From positions 1-6,178 of the forward strand of contig CAZIHY010000104.1 of assembly GCA_964539115.1 (NCBI GenBank): a DNA stretch of 6,178 nt. Direction: 5' to 3'. Positions 1 to 6,127 of the stretch are shown piece after piece. Position 1 is the first letter of the stretch; each line of letters opens with the position of its first letter. Origin of the DNA: CAKSXP01 sp964539115 (lineage in GTDB: Bacteria > Bacillota > Clostridia > Oscillospirales > Oscillospiraceae). A program made the translations under genes and the position numbers. The notes beneath the pieces were generated by a model, which was not told where the DNA came from, did not search any database, and saw only the letters and a list, made by a program, of their open reading frames with translations.

Positions 1-21
1 TAATTATATCCAAATCAGAAA

Positions 22-29
22 GAGAGGGA
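22..29 (+). promoter_or_regulatory. Ribosome binding site of first LysR gene
   Basis: The purine stretch GAGAGGGA ends 8 bases before the ATG at 38 and is a reasonable Shine-Dalgarno match. It supports this start rather than an internal one. The AT-rich bases 1-17 (TAATTATA at 1-8) could be part of a promoter, but any -35 element would lie outside the window, so no promoter is called. Confidence 0.55.
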
Positions 30-37
30 AGCGGCGG

Positions 38-898
38 ATGAACGATCTGAATATCGCATGTTTTCTCTCCGCCGTTAGAACAGGCAACCTTTCGGTCACG
101 GCGCGGGAGCTTTATATCACACAGCAGGCTGTCAGCCGCAACATTCAAAAGCTCGAGGAGGATCTCGGGTTCGAGCTTTTTCTCCGCCGCAACAACGCAT
201 TTTCCCTGACATATGCCGGGGAGGAATACCTCCGCTGGCTGACGGACTTCAACGAGAGGCTCATTAACGCGGAACAGCTTTTTCGCGAGAAGCGGCGCTC
301 AAGCGAATCCATCCTCTGTATCGGCTGGTGTTCCCGCAGCGGGCTTCCGCCGGAGCTTGAACAGGCGGCGGCGCTATTTAGCCGCGATAATCCTGCACTT
401 CGCATGGAATTCCGCGAGGGCGGAGACCAGGAAATAAGCTCCTTTCTCAAAAATGGACTTATAGACTCGGCCATCGTACCCGAAAACTGTCCCGCTCTCG
501 AGCCGGATGAGGTGGAATCCGAGCTCTTATTGACATTGCCCGTATATGCCATTACCGCGGGAGAAGAGCTCTCCGCGTGCCGCATCTGCCTGACGGACTC
601 CCCCAAGCTCGACGACGCGGAGCTTGCCTCTCTTGGCCTGACCTCATCCGGAATCGAGCATTTTCCGAACCCTGTTTCGGTTTTCGCAACGCTGCGGCGC
701 GGCGGCTGCTTTACCGTCTCGACGGAAAACGCGGTCACGCGCGCCTGCGGCGAGCTGCGCCTTTTCCCTCTGAAAAAGCGTGCCGGCATCTATTTTGCAA
801 GGCCGCGCGGCAGTGGAAACTCCGCTGCGGGCGAGTTCTGCGCCTTCCTGCTCAGATATCTCGCCGCCTGCGATGCTGAAAGGAGCGGGACGAAATGA
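38..898 (+). CDS. LysR-type transcriptional regulator (first of a tandem pair)
   Basis: This is a cytoplasmic DNA-binding regulator of the LysR family, 286 residues long (the usual length is about 300). A winged helix-turn-helix occupies about residues 3-62. The segment TARELYITQQAVSRNIQKLE at 21-40 holds the recognition helix, and LGFELFLRR plus AGEEY follow as the wing and the start of the linker helix. After the linker (about 60-88), residues 91-286 form the effector-binding domain, seen as the typical ILCIGW strand, then FLKNGLIDSAIVPE, the usual 'one subdomain strand' pattern. The ligand cannot be read from the sequence. Its last four bases overlap the next regulator, so the two are probably co-translated. 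LysR genes are often divergent from their targets; here the likely target lies downstream in the same direction. The family call is firm; the regulated pathway is inferred from neighbours only. Confidence 0.93.
   Translation: MNDLNIACFLSAVRTGNLSVTARELYITQQAVSRNIQKLEEDLGFELFLRRNNAFSLTYAGEEYLRWLTDFNERLINAEQLFREKRRSSESILCIGWCSRSGLPPELEQAAALFSRDNPALRMEFREGGDQEISSFLKNGLIDSAIVPENCPALEPDEVESELLLTLPVYAITAGEELSACRICLTDSPKLDDAELASLGLTSSGIEHFPNPVSVFATLRRGGCFTVSTENAVTRACGELRLFPLKKRAGIYFARPRGSGNSAAGEFCAFLLRYLAACDAERSGTK
879..885 (+). promoter_or_regulatory. Ribosome binding site of second LysR gene
   Basis: AAAGGAG lies inside the last codons of the first regulator, 9 bases before the ATG at 895. It is a strong Shine-Dalgarno match and, with the ATGA stop/start overlap at 895-898, points to translational coupling of the two regulators. 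Confidence 0.7.
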
Positions 899-1794
899 CA
901 GACACTCACATTCTCTGCTTTCTCAAAACGGCGGACGCTTTGAGCTTCACGCGGGCCTCGGAGGAGCTCTTCCTCTCGCAGCAGGCAGTAAGCAAATATG
1001 TCGCCCTTCTTGAAAAGGAGCTCGGCATTCGGCTCATAGAGCGCGGCCCGTCCATCCGCCTGACAGAGGCAGGAGAACACTACAAGGCCCTGTTTTCCGA
1101 GTCTTTTGCTGAGCTTGACTTGGTTTATGACCGTCTCCGCAAGGCCCGCGAGAACCTCTGCGGCAGCTATACGCTCGGACTTTCCGAATGGATCGACCCC
1201 TTCGGAAAGCTCTCCCCCGTTCTCGAAAATTTTTGCCGCGAAAACCCCAATACCCATTTCCGGATCGAGCACAACGCCAACGACGCGATACTCACCGGCC
1301 TGCTGGACGGCGCGCTGGACGCAGCGCTCTTTTCCGAGGGTCAAAAACCAAACCACCGCGATATCGAAACCATACCCGTTGCGTGGGAGGAGGTCAGGAT
1401 CCACGCTCCAATCGAGGCGATCAGGCGCTTTGAAGGACCTGACGGCTGGAAGTGCTGTTGGAACGAGCCGCTTTATATGACCTCCGCCTGGGAGTGGAGC
1501 CCGCTCGAGAGCAAGCTGATAAGCGCGCGGGAGCGGGACGATCTGGGCCTTGCGCCACGCTCGGTAGAGCTTTTGCCGAACCTGGCATCCCTTCTGGCGG
1601 AGATGCACATGGGCCGCGGCTGCGCGCTTTCAGACTCCAATTTCAGCGTCATAGCCCGCGTTCCCGGCCTCGGAAGCCATGCGCTTCCCGTCAAAAGCCG
1701 CCTTGTCTGCGTCCGGCGCAAGTTCAACGAAAACCCGCTTACAGATCAATTGTGCTCGCAAATTGCAAAAATGTTTTCCTTTTCGGAAAGCTGA
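895..1794 (+). CDS. LysR-type transcriptional regulator (second of a tandem pair)
   Basis: This is a second LysR-family regulator, 299 residues, full length. The helix-turn-helix is in residues 3-62, with the recognition region ASEELFLSQQAVSKYVALLE at 21-40, followed by LGIRLIERG and LTEAGEHY (56-63). The effector domain runs from about residue 90 (GSYTLGLSEW) to the end; LLDGALDAALFSE at 136-148 is the family's typical strand. By hand alignment its DNA-binding domain is about one third identical to that of the preceding gene, sharing ICFL near the start (with one substitution), QQAVS and LG. The effector domains look much less alike, so these are diverged paralogues, not a recent duplication. 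The start is fixed by a strong SD and the overlap with the upstream stop. The dehydrogenase gene follows after 25 bases. The ligand is unknown; a 2-oxo- or 2-hydroxyacid is a guess from context. Confidence 0.93.
   Translation: MTDTHILCFLKTADALSFTRASEELFLSQQAVSKYVALLEKELGIRLIERGPSIRLTEAGEHYKALFSESFAELDLVYDRLRKARENLCGSYTLGLSEWIDPFGKLSPVLENFCRENPNTHFRIEHNANDAILTGLLDGALDAALFSEGQKPNHRDIETIPVAWEEVRIHAPIEAIRRFEGPDGWKCCWNEPLYMTSAWEWSPLESKLISARERDDLGLAPRSVELLPNLASLLAEMHMGRGCALSDSNFSVIARVPGLGSHALPVKSRLVCVRRKFNENPLTDQLCSQIAKMFSFSES
1747..1765. repeat. Small inverted repeat with a LysR-box-like spacing
   Basis: CAATT and AATTG are perfect 5-bp arms separated by 9 bases. They contain the T-N11-A spacing that LysR regulators commonly bind. 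The element lies inside the 3' end of the second regulator, about 55 bases before the dehydrogenase start. T-N11-A is a very degenerate pattern and no convincing promoter follows, so this is only a candidate site. Confidence 0.2.
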
Positions 1795-1807
1795 CGATAT
1801 TAAGTAT

Positions 1808-1814
1808 GAGGTGA
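1808..1814 (+). promoter_or_regulatory. Ribosome binding site deciding the dehydrogenase start
   Basis: GAGGTGA lies 5 bases before the ATG at 1820. The reading frame stays open further upstream, to an ATG at 1679, but that part lies within the second regulator and does not resemble a dehydrogenase. This SD and the typical protein start favour 1820. Confidence 0.75.
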
Positions 1815-1819
1815 CATAT

Positions 1820-2788
1820 ATGAGATACCCCAAAAAAATTGTCATGGCCTCGCCGCTCACGCCTGAGCAGATAGAAGAGGTGCGCGCTGTCGCGCCTAAC
1901 GCTGAATGGCACATATATCCGCCCAGCACCGCTGAACCCGGGGTCCTCGAGGACGCAGACGTCATACTCGGCAACGTGCCTCCCGAGATGGTGAAATTCT
2001 GCAAAAAGCTCCAGTGGATGCAGACCTGCTCCGCCGGCACGGACGGATATATGGACGTTGTGCCCGAAAATGTGCTCGTCACTAACGGCACCGGAGCTTA
2101 CGGTCCAGCCATAAGCGAACACGTGCTTGGTATGCTTCTCATGCTCAAGCGCGATATGCTGACCTATCACAGCGACACGCTCGCTTGCCGCTGGAACCCC
2201 CTGTACACCGCGGAGACGGTCGAGGGCTCGACAGTCCTTATTCTCGGTCTCGGCGACCTGGGCGGAAATGTCGCGCGCCGGCTCAAGGCGCTCGGCGCTC
2301 ATGTCATCGGGCTGCGCCGCAGCAATATGAACAAACCCGAATACTGCGACGAGCTCTATCCGTCGGAACAGCTCGACGGGCTTCTTCCGCGCGCAGACGC
2401 TGTCATAATGTGCCTTCCCAACAACAGCGAGACCTCGCATATAATGGATGAGCGCCGGCTGTTTCTTATGAAAAAAGGCTCTATCCTCATAAATGTCGGC
2501 CGCGGTACAGCTCTCGATCAGGATGCGCTTGTCCGGGCGCTGGACTGCGGCCATCTGCGCGGCGCCGGGCTTGACGTTGCCTCTCCCGAACCGCTGCCCG
2601 GGGACAGCCCACTGTGGAAAGCTCGCAATATCCTCATAACGCCGCATGTTTCCGGCGGCTGGCGCATTCCCTCCGTCGTCGTCAAGGTCAAGGACATCCT
2701 TGTCCAAAATCTGCGGGCATATATAAATGAGGAGCCGCTTAAAAATGTCGTTGACCACAGCACAGGATATAGGATCCATGACAGATGA
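1820..2788 (+). CDS. D-2-hydroxyacid dehydrogenase (NAD(P)-dependent)
   Basis: This 322-residue cytoplasmic oxidoreductase interconverts a 2-oxoacid and the D-2-hydroxyacid. The N-terminal catalytic domain includes the TNGTGAYGPAISEHVLGMLL stretch at 88-107. The Rossmann domain has GLGDLG at 143-148. The catalytic triad of the family is complete: R228 in NVGRG, E257 in ASPEPLP, and H276 in TPHVSGG. After the second Rossmann strand (HVIGL) come R166-R167-S168 instead of the acidic residue usual in NAD-specific members, which suggests NADPH preference as in glyoxylate/hydroxypyruvate reductases of the GhrA type. That is inference, and the exact substrate is not readable. Length is normal and no residue is missing. 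The gene follows the LysR pair by 25 bases and overlaps the cardiolipin synthase start by ATGA. The family call is firm; glyoxylate or hydroxypyruvate reduction is the favoured guess, with lactate- or isocaproate-type enzymes as alternatives. Confidence 0.9.
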   Translation: MRYPKKIVMASPLTPEQIEEVRAVAPNAEWHIYPPSTAEPGVLEDADVILGNVPPEMVKFCKKLQWMQTCSAGTDGYMDVVPENVLVTNGTGAYGPAISEHVLGMLLMLKRDMLTYHSDTLACRWNPLYTAETVEGSTVLILGLGDLGGNVARRLKALGAHVIGLRRSNMNKPEYCDELYPSEQLDGLLPRADAVIMCLPNNSETSHIMDERRLFLMKKGSILINVGRGTALDQDALVRALDCGHLRGAGLDVASPEPLPGDSPLWKARNILITPHVSGGWRIPSVVVKVKDILVQNLRAYINEEPLKNVVDHSTGYRIHDR

Positions 2789-4314
2789 ACGAGCACAAGA
2801 GAACCGCTGACGCGGCCCACCGCGTTGTATCCATCGCAATATTCGTTATAATCCAGGCCTTCGTGCTCGTATCCATGTTCGTGCTGTTCCGCGGCTATTT
2901 TGCATATTACTACATTGTCTGCATCGCCATCACTGTCGGCGTCACGATGCACATCGTCCGCTCGGACTCAAATCCCGAATATAAGATCGCATGGATAATA
3001 CCCATCATGCTTCTGCCGATATTCGGCGGACTGTTCTATCTGGTTTACGGCAAGCGCCGCCCGAACCGCCGGGAGCGCAAGCGTCTCGAGCTGGCGCAGA
3101 ACATGCAGGACCGCCTGCTCTCCCGGCTTTCCAACGCGTCCGGGGAGATCGATTATGAAAATCCCGACGCCGCCATACAGTCGCGCTATATTACTGCAAA
3201 TGTCGGGACCCCGCCGTTTTGCAACACGAGGGCCCGGTATTTCCCGCTCGGTGAAGACATGTTCGAGTGTATGATCCAGGACCTTAAAAACGCCAGGCAC
3301 TTCATTTTTATGGAGTATTTCATAATCGCCGAAGGCCATATGTGGCAGGCTGTCTACGACATTCTCGCAGAAAAGGCCGCCGAGGGACTGGACGTTCGCC
3401 TTATATATGACGATATAGGAAATCTTTTCAATCTGCCCGAGGACTTCTTCAAAACTGTTGAGGCCAGGGGCATCAAATGCCGGGTTTTCAACCGCTTCAA
3501 CAACATTCTATCCTCGCGCTTCAACAACCGTGACCACCGCAAGATCTGCGTTATCGACGGCAACATCGGCTATACCGGCGGCGTTAACCTCGCCGACGAA
3601 TATATAAACGAAATCAAGCGCTTCGGGCACTGGAAGGACAGCGCAGTTCGCCTGTATGGGGAGGGCACGGCGTCCCTGACGGCGCTGTTTCTTTCCATGT
3701 GGTGCTTCATAACCGGGCAGGACGAGGACGTCTCCGCTTTTGTACCTACGGAAAAAGTGACGGCCAGCGGATATGTACAGCCCTATGCCGACACTCCGCT
3801 TGACGAGGAGAATGTCGGAGAGAACGTATATTTGAATCTTATATCCCGGGCGAAAAAATACGTCTATATCACTACCCCTTACCTTATCATCAGCAGTGAA
3901 ATGCTCAAGGCGCTGACGCTCGCGGCAAAAAGCGGCGTCGATGTGCGAATCATAACCCCGTCTATACCCGACAAGAAGATCGTTTTCGCCCTGACGCGTT
4001 CATACTATGAGCCTTTGATAAAGGCGGGCGTACGCATATTTGAATATTCTCCCGGCTTTATCCACGCGAAAAACTTCGTCTCCGACAACAACACCGCAGT
4101 CGTCGGCTCAATAAACCTCGACTTCCGCAGTCTGTTTCTGCACTTTGAATGTGCCGTCTGGATGTACCGCGCGGGGGCGGTGCTCGACGTGCGTGACGAT
4201 TTTCTGAACACGCAGGCCGTTTCACGCGAAATAACGCTTGACTGGCTCCCGAAGCCGCATGGCATCAAACGCTTTTTCCTTACGGTACTGCGCATTTTTG
4301 CACCGCTCATGTGA
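2785..4314 (+). CDS. cls: Cardiolipin synthase, phospholipase D superfamily
   Basis: This membrane enzyme joins two phosphatidylglycerol molecules to make cardiolipin and release glycerol. It has 509 residues, the usual length for the bacterial Cls type. Three hydrophobic segments lie at about 14-35, 38-58 and 66-88 (the N-terminal PLDc_N region), followed by a basic stretch (KRRPNRRERKR, 90-100). Two phospholipase D domains follow, each with an intact HKD motif: H251-x-K253-x4-D258, followed by TGGVNLADEY, and H427-x-K429-x4-D434, followed by GSINLDFRS. Both active-site halves are therefore present. The start is the ATG in the ATGA overlap with the dehydrogenase. Its own SD is weak (AGGA at 2771-2774, 10 bases upstream), so expression probably depends on coupling to the upstream gene. 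Many clostridia carry several cls paralogues, and whether this is the main one cannot be seen. PLD-family phosphatidyltransferases of related function are the only real alternative. Confidence 0.93.
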   Translation: MNEHKRTADAAHRVVSIAIFVIIQAFVLVSMFVLFRGYFAYYYIVCIAITVGVTMHIVRSDSNPEYKIAWIIPIMLLPIFGGLFYLVYGKRRPNRRERKRLELAQNMQDRLLSRLSNASGEIDYENPDAAIQSRYITANVGTPPFCNTRARYFPLGEDMFECMIQDLKNARHFIFMEYFIIAEGHMWQAVYDILAEKAAEGLDVRLIYDDIGNLFNLPEDFFKTVEARGIKCRVFNRFNNILSSRFNNRDHRKICVIDGNIGYTGGVNLADEYINEIKRFGHWKDSAVRLYGEGTASLTALFLSMWCFITGQDEDVSAFVPTEKVTASGYVQPYADTPLDEENVGENVYLNLISRAKKYVYITTPYLIISSEMLKALTLAAKSGVDVRIITPSIPDKKIVFALTRSYYEPLIKAGVRIFEYSPGFIHAKNFVSDNNTAVVGSINLDFRSLFLHFECAVWMYRAGAVLDVRDDFLNTQAVSREITLDWLPKPHGIKRFFLTVLRIFAPLM

Positions 4315-4317
4315 GGT
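4313..4317 (+). promoter_or_regulatory. Ribosome binding site overlapping the cardiolipin synthase stop
   Basis: GAGGT lies 5 bases before the ATG at 4323, and its first two bases are the last two of the synthase TGA stop (4312-4314). An in-frame GTG at 4311 would overlap the synthase more deeply but has no SD of its own, so ATG 4323 is preferred. The arrangement suggests termination-reinitiation coupling. Confidence 0.65.
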
Positions 4318-4322
4318 CATTC

Positions 4323-5249
4323 ATGGAAAACAAAAAACGCTCACCGCGAAACAAAACAATTTCGCTCTCTCCGGAGGAAGAAGCGCTGTATCTCGGCCGC
4401 TGCCTGCCGGCAGGCGCGCCCTTTGCGCCAGATACCGTTATAAACGGCGACTGCTTCCAAGCGCTGGCCGCCCTTCCGGATGGTTTTGCGGACCTTCTTA
4501 TAGCCGATCCTCCATATAACCTAGGCAAGCGCTACGACGGCGCGCATTTTTCCCGCATGCGGGATGAGGATTACCTCGCCTTCACGGAGCGATGGCTCGG
4601 CGCCGTTCTGCCCAAACTGAAACCGGACGCATCCGTATATGTATGCTGCGACTGGCGCAGCGGAATGGTCATCGGCCCCACGCTTGAAAAGCGTCTGCGT
4701 CTGCGCGGACGCATCACATGGCAGCGCGAAAAGGGCCGTGGCGCGGAGAAGAACTGGAAAAACTCCTGTGAGGATATCTGGTTCTGCACTGTCTCAGACG
4801 ATTATTTTTTCAACCGCGACTCTGTGAAGCAGCGCCGACGCGTCGTTGCATCCTACCGGGAAAATGGAAGACCCAAGGACTGGGAGGACACGCTCGACGG
4901 AAAATTCCGCGACACCTGCCCCTCAAACTTCTGGGACGACATAACCGTGCCCTACTGGTCCATGGCGGAGAACACCGAACACCCAACGCAAAAGCCGGAA
5001 AAGCTGCTCGCAAAGCTGATACTCGCCTCTTCGCGCGAGGGAGATATTATCCTTGATCCCTTTGCCGGCAGCGGCAGCACAGCCGCCGCTGCAAAAAAGC
5101 TGGGAAGGCATTTTCTCTGCATCGAACAGAGTGAACGCTACTGCGCCCTTGCGCAGAAGCGCATAGAGCAGGCTGAGACAGACAAGCGCATCCAGGGCTT
5201 TTCCGACGGCGTGTTTTGGGAGCGCAATTCAGAGCCTAAACCCAAATAG
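4323..5249 (+). CDS. Site-specific DNA methyltransferase, beta class, probably N6-adenine
   Basis: This enzyme transfers a methyl group from S-adenosylmethionine to a base at a specific DNA site. It has 308 residues. The catalytic motif IV, DPPYNLG at 62-68, comes before the cofactor-binding motif I, DPFAGSGST at 245-253, with the variable target-recognition region between them. This order defines the beta class, which contains mostly N6-adenine enzymes (CcrM, YhdJ, M.RsrI) and some N4-cytosine ones. HPTQKPEKLL at 220-229, just before motif I, is typical of this group. The overall plan and length resemble E. coli YhdJ more than CcrM, whose C-terminal extension is absent. No restriction endonuclease, specificity subunit or Vsr-type gene is in the window, so it looks solitary, though its partner could lie elsewhere. 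It is 8 bases behind the cardiolipin synthase in the same operon. The target sequence cannot be predicted. It contains two perfect 14-bp palindromes near its 5' end. Confidence 0.9.
   Translation: MENKKRSPRNKTISLSPEEEALYLGRCLPAGAPFAPDTVINGDCFQALAALPDGFADLLIADPPYNLGKRYDGAHFSRMRDEDYLAFTERWLGAVLPKLKPDASVYVCCDWRSGMVIGPTLEKRLRLRGRITWQREKGRGAEKNWKNSCEDIWFCTVSDDYFFNRDSVKQRRRVVASYRENGRPKDWEDTLDGKFRDTCPSNFWDDITVPYWSMAENTEHPTQKPEKLLAKLILASSREGDIILDPFAGSGSTAAAAKKLGRHFLCIEQSERYCALAQKRIEQAETDKRIQGFSDGVFWERNSEPKPK
4402..4415. repeat. Perfect 14-bp palindrome in methyltransferase gene
   Basis: GCCTGCCGGCAGGC reads the same on both strands. It codes for residues 27-32 in a poorly conserved N-terminal part of the methyltransferase, so the protein does not obviously force the symmetry. 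A regulatory role is not shown. Confidence 0.45.
4551..4564. repeat. Second perfect 14-bp palindrome in methyltransferase gene
   Basis: TCCCGCATGCGGGA is perfectly symmetric and lies 149 bases after the first palindrome, measured start to start. It is preceded by five T on the + strand. It lies about 30 bases downstream of the DPPY-coding region, at residues 77-81. It could fold as a 5-bp hairpin with a CAUG loop in mRNA. Confidence 0.45.
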
Positions 5250-5258
5250 TCCCCCTCT

Positions 5259-6083
5259 TCATTTCTCCCACTTTGCAAAAAATGCTTCGCTGGAAATACC
5301 GCTCGGGCGGTTATAGCGGCCAAGCCCCATGAGCTCGGACTCTTCGCCGGTCAACAGATTGACCTTTTCCGAACAGGTCATCACCGCGCGGAAGCCGAGC
5401 TCCTTTGCGTTTTCCAGCGTTCTGCCAGTATATATGCCGAACGGCAGCACCAGCACGGAGCACGGGTGGCCCATATACTGCTCATATACCTCGCAGAATT
5501 TTCCCAAATCCTCCGAAAGCGCGCTGTAATAGCTCTCATCCGACTCCCCATTTTTAGGACTGCAGCCGCGCCGGGCATTGAGCTTGTGCATATCCCATGT
5601 GTGGCACTGCATTTCTATAAGCCCTTCGGCGTCCGTCTCGGCTGCGGCCTCCCAGCTCATATGGGAATAGTCCAGCATATGGTCGGGCGTGTCGCTGTAT
5701 TGCTGCGCGACGGAGCCGATTATGCCGGCGACAGCCGGCATGCCGTATTTTTCAAGCAGCGGCTTTGCGTACACATAGGTGCTCTCATACCCGTCGTCAA
5801 AGGTTATCATAACGGGCTTTTCGGGCAGGCTCCCCGTCCCGTCATACCAGGCGAACAGCTCGGCGGTCGAGATCGGCGTATATCCGTGCGACTGCAGATA
5901 CTGCAGGTCGGATTCGAACTGTTCCGGCGAAATGACGTAATCTCCCCAAAGCCTCGCCTTCGGCGACATATGGTGGTACATTACGATGGGCAGGCGGACA
6001 GCTTCTTCCGTATCTTCGTTTTCCGCGCTTACCGGAAAGGCAAGCAGGCAGCATATAAGCAAGATTAAAATTGTTTTCTTCAT
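5259..6083 (-). CDS. Secreted polysaccharide deacetylase (CE4, NodB-like domain)
   Basis: This exported metal-dependent hydrolase removes acetyl groups from N-acetylated sugars in peptidoglycan or an exopolysaccharide. It has 274 residues. A signal peptide is clear: KK at 2-3, hydrophobic core 4-17, and a likely signal peptidase I cut after VSA (residue 20). No good lipobox is seen despite C11-C12. The NodB homology domain starts after PIVMYHHMS (32-40). Motif 1 is TFDDG at 94-98, with D96 as the expected base and D97 as metal ligand. Motif 2 is H161-T-W-D-M-H166, the HTxxxH variant found in PgaB- and PdaB-like proteins. Motif 3 is LPFG at 213-216, lacking the arginine of the classical RxPxG. 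The NRPSG region near 258-262 fits the same subgroup. The start is set by the signal peptide and GAGTGAT (minus strand, 6089-6095). It converges on the methyltransferase with a 9-base gap. Substrate is uncertain: peptidoglycan N-acetylglucosamine, or a biofilm polymer. Confidence 0.9.
   Translation of the reverse strand: MKKTILILLICCLLAFPVSAENEDTEEAVRLPIVMYHHMSPKARLWGDYVISPEQFESDLQYLQSHGYTPISTAELFAWYDGTGSLPEKPVMITFDDGYESTYVYAKPLLEKYGMPAVAGIIGSVAQQYSDTPDHMLDYSHMSWEAAAETDAEGLIEMQCHTWDMHKLNARRGCSPKNGESDESYYSALSEDLGKFCEVYEQYMGHPCSVLVLPFGIYTGRTLENAKELGFRAVMTCSEKVNLLTGEESELMGLGRYNRPSGISSEAFFAKWEK
5722..5741. repeat. Strong 8-bp hairpin inside the deacetylase gene
   Basis: ATGCCGGC and GCCGGCAT are perfect inverted arms around a 4-base loop. 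On the + strand the hairpin is followed, after six bases, by five T (5748-5752), so it could act as a poor terminator for + strand transcripts running on from the methyltransferase operon. On the deacetylase strand no T-run follows. It encodes MPAVAG of the deacetylase, a GC-rich segment, so chance is a fair explanation. Confidence 0.35.
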
Positions 6084-6098
6084 TTTGCATCACTCTCG

Positions 6099-6126
6099 AT
6101 TATCAGTTTGCCCAAAACGATGCAAA
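6099..6126 (-). promoter_or_regulatory. Possible promoter upstream of the deacetylase
   Basis: On the minus strand, TTTGCA (complement of 6121-6126) and GATAAT (complement of 6099-6104) are separated by 16 bases. The -10 matches the consensus at five of six bases and the -35 at four. The objection is that the start point would fall near 6092, leaving a leader of about 9 bases and cutting into the SD. The real promoter may therefore lie further upstream. Confidence 0.25.
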
Positions 6127-6127
6127 C
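6106..6127. repeat. Inverted repeat GTTTGC-N10-GCAAAC upstream of the deacetylase
   Basis: Two perfect 6-bp arms are separated by 10 bases, an arrangement suited to a dimeric repressor or activator. The element covers the spacer and -35 of the possible promoter. It overlaps a tandem 9-base repeat (CAAAACGAT then GCAAACGAT, 6113-6130). The rest of 6084-6178 is AT-rich with no gene. Confidence 0.4.

Noticed and set aside
556..577. Hairpin CGCGG/CCGCG within the first LysR gene
   Set aside because: It has a bulge, is deep in coding sequence, has no T-run, and is what GC-rich codon use gives by chance.
790..1608. Minus-strand open frame of 272 codons
   Set aside because: It is antisense to the second LysR gene and the end of the first, with no family features; treated as a codon-bias shadow.
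1775..1789. Possible terminator hairpin TTTCC/GGAAA after the second LysR gene
   Set aside because: The stem is only 5 bp and AT-rich, lies inside the coding region, and no T-run follows.
1679..1819. Upstream extension of the dehydrogenase by 47 codons
   Set aside because: It overlaps the second LysR gene in another frame, has no dehydrogenase similarity, and the SD at 1808-1814 supports the start at 1820.
1739..2839. Long minus-strand open frame of 366 codons
   Set aside because: It lies opposite the dehydrogenase, whose Rossmann motif and catalytic triad are complete. The minus-strand translation has no recognisable domain, and long antisense frames are common in GC-rich genes.
5299..5319. 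Hairpin CCGCT/AGCGG as a convergent terminator
   Set aside because: It has a weak 5-bp stem inside the deacetylase coding region with no T-run on either side.
5466..6068. Plus-strand open frame of 200 codons
   Set aside because: It is opposite the deacetylase, which has a signal peptide and NodB motifs, and shows no domain of its own.
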